Of a stretch of DNA of 64,000 nt, positions 60,229 through 64,000 are shown in pieces. The translations under genes and the position numbers were made by a program. The notes below the pieces were generated by a model, which saw only the letters and a list, made by a program, of their open reading frames with translations, did not search any database and was not told the DNA's origin. Origin of the DNA: Sphingomonas sp. LM7 (GTDB lineage: Bacteria; Pseudomonadota; Alphaproteobacteria; Sphingomonadales; Sphingomonadaceae). The number at the start of each line of letters is the position of its first letter. Within the stretch, counting starts at the first letter, position 1. The stretch spans positions 186,001 through 250,000 of the forward strand of contig NZ_CP019511.1 of the NCBI RefSeq assembly GCF_002002925.1, given 5' to 3'.

Positions 60229-62943
60229 ATGAAGGCGTGGCTGTTGGGCGGCGTGGGCGCGTTTGCGCTGGTGGCGGCAGGACCGGCTTGGGCGCAGCAG
60301 GCTGAGCCGGCGCAGGATTCGGCCGAGCAGGCGGCGTCGGCGGAAGCCGATCAGGTCGAGGGCGATATCGTCGTCACCGGCATTCGCCGCAGCCTTGAGC
60401 AGGGTCTCGCGGTCAAGCGCGAGAGCACCCAGTTCGTCGATTCGATCGTCGCGACCGACGTCGCCAAGCTTCCCGACACCACGATCGCGGAATCGCTCCA
60501 GCGCGTCTCGGGCGTGCAGATCCGCCGCGCGCTCGGCGTCGGCACCAGCGTGTCGATCCGCGGGCTCCGTCAGAACCGCACCGAGGTCAATGGCCGCACC
60601 CTGGTCAATCCGAGTGGCCGCGGACGCAATGCCGATGCGGTCGCAGACTCCGATTACGGCCCCCTTTCGCTGTTCCCGGCCGAGCTGATCAGCCGGCTCG
60701 ACGTCATCAAGCTGCAGGGCGCCGACCGCAACGAAGGCTCGCTCAGCGGCACGGTCGACATCATCACGCGCAAGCCGCTGGACGGCAGCGGCGACCGGGT
60801 GATCGCGATGTCGGCGTCGGGCGTCTATTCGGACCAGGCCGATCGCTTCGGCTATGACGCCTCGGCGCTGTTTTCGGACAGCTTTGCCGACAAGACCTTC
60901 GGCATCGTCGCGAACATCACCTATTCGCGCAAGCCGATCACCGACCAGTCGTTCAATTCGTTCACCGGCTACACCCCGATCACCGCGGCGTTTAACACCG
61001 GAGCCAATCCGCGCGCCAACGATCCCAATGGCGACGGCGTGCCCGGGCTTTACATCAACGACCTGCGCTTCCAGAATCTAGAAGAGACGCGCGAGCAGAT
61101 CGGCGGCAGCCTGGGCTTCCAGTGGCGCCCGGCGCCCAATCTCGAATTCTATGGCGACGCAGTCTATTCGCACCTCGACACGCAGCGCGACCGCGACTGG
61201 TTCTCGGTGCCGCTCAGCACCAGCGCGGCCGACTATGTCAGCTATACCATGTCGCCCAACGAGATTCTTTCCGCGGGCACGATCCGCCAGGTCGCGCAGA
61301 CCAATGCCGAGGCGCTCAAGGTCACCAGCGATACGGTGAGCGGGGCGATCGGCTTCAAGTGGAGCACCGACGACGGCCGCTTCAGCGTGCGCCCCGAATT
61401 CAACTATTCGGACGCGACGCTCGACAGCACCCAGACCTATTTGCGGCTGACGTCGGTCGCCAAATATAACTTCGCCTTCGATCTCAACGATGGCGGCGTC
61501 CCCTCGGTGTCGCAACCGACGGGGTTGGATCTCACCAACCCCGGCCTATTCCGCTATTCGAACATCTTCGACAATTTCATCACGACGCATGCCCGCGAAA
61601 ATGCGGGGCGCGTCGATTTCAGCTTCAAGCCGCAGGGCGGGTTCCTCTCGTCGATCGACACCGGGGTGCGCTATGCCGCGCTCAACGCCGAACGGACGTC
61701 GACCTTCCGCCAGGCTGCCTTTGCCGGGACGACGCCGGCGAACACCTTTCTCGCGAGCGCAGGCAATTCGAGCTACTACGGCGTGCGCGATTATAACGGG
61801 TTGCTGGGCGGCGATGCGGGCGATTTCGTCACGCGCTATGTTGCGGCGCTACCGCGCAACATCGACGGGCTGGCGTGCGAGGCAATCGCCTCGGCCGCGG
61901 CCTGCGGAGCCCGCGTGGTCGATCCGCTGCAGAGCTTCAGCGTAACCGAAAAGACGATGGCGGCCTATGCCAAGGCCAATTTCACGACCGATCTCGGCGC
62001 GATGCCGCTGTCGGGCAACATCGGCGTGCGCTATTCGGACATCGAGCGGGTCGCGCGCGGTTCGGTCAAGCGTGCCAGCGGGCTGGTCGATCCGCTGCTC
62101 TCCAAGAGCCGCTTCGTCGACTGGCTGCCGAGCGCGGCGCTCAAGCTCGAACTGACCGACCGGCTGTTGCTGCGCGCGGGCGCGGCGAAGGTGCTGGGCC
62201 TGCCGGACACGATCGATCTTTCGCCCAACCTGACGCTCAATCGCCTGACTCCGTATAACGGCTCCGCAGGCAATCCCGAGCTTCAGCCGATCCGCGCCGA
62301 CCAGGTCGATGCGTCGCTGGAATGGTATTTCGCGCCGGGCGCGGCACTCACCGTCGGCGCGTTTTACAAGGACGTGAAGACCTTCATCGTCCGCCGCGCA
62401 GCCTATGAAGTGCCGCCGGGCGAAGTCGCGCCGGATCCGCTGGGGCAGGGCTTCCTGATCACCCGGCCGTACAATGCGGACGGCGGCAAGGTGAAGGGCG
62501 TCGAGGTCCTCTTCCAGACGCCGTTCTACTTCCTGCCCGCGCCGTTCGACGGCTTCGGCCTGGTTGCCAACCTCTCCTATATCGACAGCACCACGGCGCT
62601 CACCGACCGACGCGGCGCCGCGCTGCCGCTCGAGGGGCTCTCCAAGCTCAACTATAATCTGGTCGGCTATTTCGAAAAGGACGGGTTCGGTGCCCGGGTC
62701 GCGTACAATTATCGCGACAAATATTTCGACAGCGTCGGTGCCGGTGCGACGGCGATCTTCTTCGCGCCCAATCGCACGATCGACGCGTCGATCCGCTACG
62801 AATTCGCCAAGTTCACGATCTACGCCGACGCGACCAACCTCACCGACGAGGTCCAGCAGAAATACACCGAAACCCCCGAGGCGACGTCGCTCTACGCGAT
62901 GCAGGGACGGCGCTTTTCGGCCGGGGTCAATTTCAAGTTCTGA
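60229..62943 (+). CDS. TonB-dependent receptor, Xanthomonas/Caulobacter carbohydrate type
   Basis: A 904-aa outer-membrane receptor. Signal peptide residues 1-22 end AWAQQ; the TonB box-like DIVVTGIRRSLEQGLAVKRE and PDTTIAESLQRVSGVQIRR are typical of the TIGR01782-type receptors that import oligosaccharides. The barrel ends in Phe (RRFSAGVNFKF). The SD GGGAGGA is strong. Co-regulation by the palindromic operator links it to the sugar-acid genes. Confidence 0.94.
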   Translation: MKAWLLGGVGAFALVAAGPAWAQQAEPAQDSAEQAASAEADQVEGDIVVTGIRRSLEQGLAVKRESTQFVDSIVATDVAKLPDTTIAESLQRVSGVQIRRALGVGTSVSIRGLRQNRTEVNGRTLVNPSGRGRNADAVADSDYGPLSLFPAELISRLDVIKLQGADRNEGSLSGTVDIITRKPLDGSGDRVIAMSASGVYSDQADRFGYDASALFSDSFADKTFGIVANITYSRKPITDQSFNSFTGYTPITAAFNTGANPRANDPNGDGVPGLYINDLRFQNLEETREQIGGSLGFQWRPAPNLEFYGDAVYSHLDTQRDRDWFSVPLSTSAADYVSYTMSPNEILSAGTIRQVAQTNAEALKVTSDTVSGAIGFKWSTDDGRFSVRPEFNYSDATLDSTQTYLRLTSVAKYNFAFDLNDGGVPSVSQPTGLDLTNPGLFRYSNIFDNFITTHARENAGRVDFSFKPQGGFLSSIDTGVRYAALNAERTSTFRQAAFAGTTPANTFLASAGNSSYYGVRDYNGLLGGDAGDFVTRYVAALPRNIDGLACEAIASAAACGARVVDPLQSFSVTEKTMAAYAKANFTTDLGAMPLSGNIGVRYSDIERVARGSVKRASGLVDPLLSKSRFVDWLPSAALKLELTDRLLLRAGAAKVLGLPDTIDLSPNLTLNRLTPYNGSAGNPELQPIRADQVDASLEWYFAPGAALTVGAFYKDVKTFIVRRAAYEVPPGEVAPDPLGQGFLITRPYNADGGKVKGVEVLFQTPFYFLPAPFDGFGLVANLSYIDSTTALTDRRGAALPLEGLSKLNYNLVGYFEKDGFGARVAYNYRDKYFDSVGAGATAIFFAPNRTIDASIRYEFAKFTIYADATNLTDEVQQKYTETPEATSLYAMQGRRFSAGVNFKF

Positions 62944-62977
62944 ACGCGCATCGTCGCATCATAAAGAAGGAATCAAC

Positions 62978-63877
62978 ATGACGATTGCGACGCTCGGCGG
63001 CGTGTTTCCGGTGCTGCCGACGATCTTCCACGAAGATGGCACGATCGATGAAGGCGGACTTGTCGCGGTGGTCGACTATGTGGTCGCCGCAGGTGCGGAC
63101 GGCGTGGTGTTCCCCGGGCTGGCGAGCGAATATGACCAGCTCTCGCTCGACGAGCGCAAGCGGCTGATCGCCGTGGTCGGCGGCGCGGTGCGCGGGCGCA
63201 TCGGCTTCATCGTCGGGGCGAGCGCCGATACGGTGGAGGACAGCGCCGCGCTGCTCGGCGCCGGTGCGGCGGCGGGCGCCAGCGCGGCGATGGTAATGAC
63301 ACCCAGGGCCGTCGGGCGCGACCTGGATGCGCTGGCCGGTTTCTACTCGGCACTGGGCGCGCGCGCAGGGCTGCCGCTGATGCTCCAGAACGCGCCGGCG
63401 CCGATGGGGCTGGGCCTCGATCCCGCCGACGTGCTCCACATCGTCTCGCACACCGATGCGATTGCCTGGGTCAAGGAAGAGAATATGCCGTGCGGCCAGC
63501 GCATCACTGCGCTGCTGGAGGAAGGCGACGCGCGACTGGCGGGCGTGTTCGGCGGTGCGGGCGGTCGCTATATCGTCGATGAGCTCGGTCGCGGTGCAGT
63601 AGGTACGATGCCGGCTGCCGAGACCCCCGAGGCGCATGTCGCGCTAATGGCGGCGCATCGGCGCGGCGACGCGGAGGAAGTGCGGCGCGTCTATGAGGCG
63701 ATGCTGCCGATCCTGATGGTGCAGGCAGTGTTCCGCTGGCGGCTTACCAAGGAAATCCTGCGCAGCCGCGGCGTGATCGATTCGGCCTATACGCGGGCGC
63801 CGGGGCCGGCGTTCGACGCCGCCGATCTGACGGAGCTGGCAGTGCTGCTCGGGCGGCTGGAGGCGAAGCTGGCGTAA
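62978..63877 (+). CDS. DHDPS/NAL family aldolase or dehydratase for a 2-keto-3-deoxy sugar acid
   Basis: A 299-aa class I TIM-barrel lyase. The Schiff-base Lys is at about 166 (IAWVKEENMPCGQ) and GVVFPGLASEYDQLSLDERK is the substrate loop. The Tyr of the canonical YNxP motif is replaced by Gln at about 137 (LMLQNAPAPMG), seen in L-2-keto-3-deoxyarabonate-dehydratase-like members as I recall them. So it may dehydrate or cleave a keto-deoxy acid, not make dihydrodipicolinate. Start ATG has the SD AAGGA. Confidence 0.85.
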   Translation: MTIATLGGVFPVLPTIFHEDGTIDEGGLVAVVDYVVAAGADGVVFPGLASEYDQLSLDERKRLIAVVGGAVRGRIGFIVGASADTVEDSAALLGAGAAAGASAAMVMTPRAVGRDLDALAGFYSALGARAGLPLMLQNAPAPMGLGLDPADVLHIVSHTDAIAWVKEENMPCGQRITALLEEGDARLAGVFGGAGGRYIVDELGRGAVGTMPAAETPEAHVALMAAHRRGDAEEVRRVYEAMLPILMVQAVFRWRLTKEILRSRGVIDSAYTRAPGPAFDAADLTELAVLLGRLEAKLA

Positions 63878-63881
63878 GTGC

Positions 63882-63908
63882 TTCCCCCTCCCTTTGCAGG
63901 GAGGGGAA
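63882..63908. terminator. Hairpin between convergent genes
   Basis: TTCCCCCTCCCT / AGGGAGGGGAA with a TTGC loop and a one-base bulge, followed by AATTT. It lies 5 nt past the aldolase gene stop. Confidence 0.7.
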
Positions 63909-63917
63909 TTTGCGCAG

Positions 63918-64000
63918 TTATACCGCGATGCGATAGTCCAGGATCGTCTCTGCCGGGGCAGTCGAGCCTGTTTCGTCGCCGCTCTGCTCGATCTTGACCG
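63918..64000 (-). CDS. C-terminal end of an unidentified gene
   Basis: An open frame enters from the right edge and ends KIEQSGDETGSTAPAETILD followed by YRIAV and a stop. The gene converges on the aldolase gene. The 27 visible residues are too few for identification. Confidence 0.5.
   Translation of the reverse strand, partial: VKIEQSGDETGSTAPAETILDYRIAV

Overview
The window reads as a chromosomal segment of a high-GC alphaproteobacterium of the Sphingomonadaceae, most likely Sphingomonas or a close relative. The evidence is a serine palmitoyltransferase that closely follows the Sphingomonas enzyme as I remember it, next to a dedicated acyl carrier protein; a UbiM-type ubiquinone hydroxylase; two large TonB-dependent receptors; and sphingomonad-style dispersed inverted repeats. 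Genes are dense and many overlap by 1-4 nt, which implies translational coupling.

Layout. 1-30 kb is mostly core genome: rarA (cut by the window edge), ubiM, a YqjI-like PadR regulator with a DUF2218 gene, a DUF3857/TPR protein, a glycosyltransferase, a TPR histidine kinase, radA, lipocalin, cvpA, an Fe-S scaffold, a CPA2 antiporter, dgkA, an EAL protein, an M1 aminopeptidase, aroB-aroK, a frameshifted xerD, accA, two Flp pilins, a NUDIX enzyme, a methyltransferase, comF, grxC, a nitrilase-family amidase, a DUF1178 gene and tRNA-Arg(CCT). 30.2-32.3 kb is a small, AT-richer accessory patch of unknown genes and repeats directly behind that tRNA. 32.3-41.9 kb returns to core: acp-spt, a hybrid histidine kinase, TetR, GNAT, rplU-rpmA, a TonB receptor, hspQ and tRNA-Ser(CGA).

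41.9-54.9 kb is the most unusual part. It is an all-minus-strand cluster, read from 54.9 kb down: an ECF-type sigma factor and a membrane protein; a small peptide (D); two modification-type proteins; a winged-helix regulator with a likely palindromic operator; three more small peptides (C, B, A) of which all three share an LP(A/S)L(D/E)(L/F)EVG motif followed by a hydrophobic tail; paralogues of the two modification-type proteins; an ABC exporter; a membrane protein; a periplasmic adaptor; and a MacB-like ATPase with two permeases. I read this as a candidate uncharacterised peptide (RiPP or bacteriocin-like) biosynthesis and export system. Strong hairpins directly behind peptides B and D could adjust peptide-to-enzyme expression. 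Function is inferred, not known.

55-64 kb is a sugar-acid utilisation locus: a secreted esterase, an SMP-30 lactonase, an MFS transporter, 2-dehydro-3-deoxygalactonokinase, an SDR dehydrogenase, a TonB receptor and a DHDPS-family aldolase or dehydratase. Three copies of a palindrome TGTWGC-N7-GCWACA (one of them degenerate) sit before the esterase, between the lactonase and transporter, and in the receptor promoter, suggesting one repressor regulon whose regulator lies outside the window.
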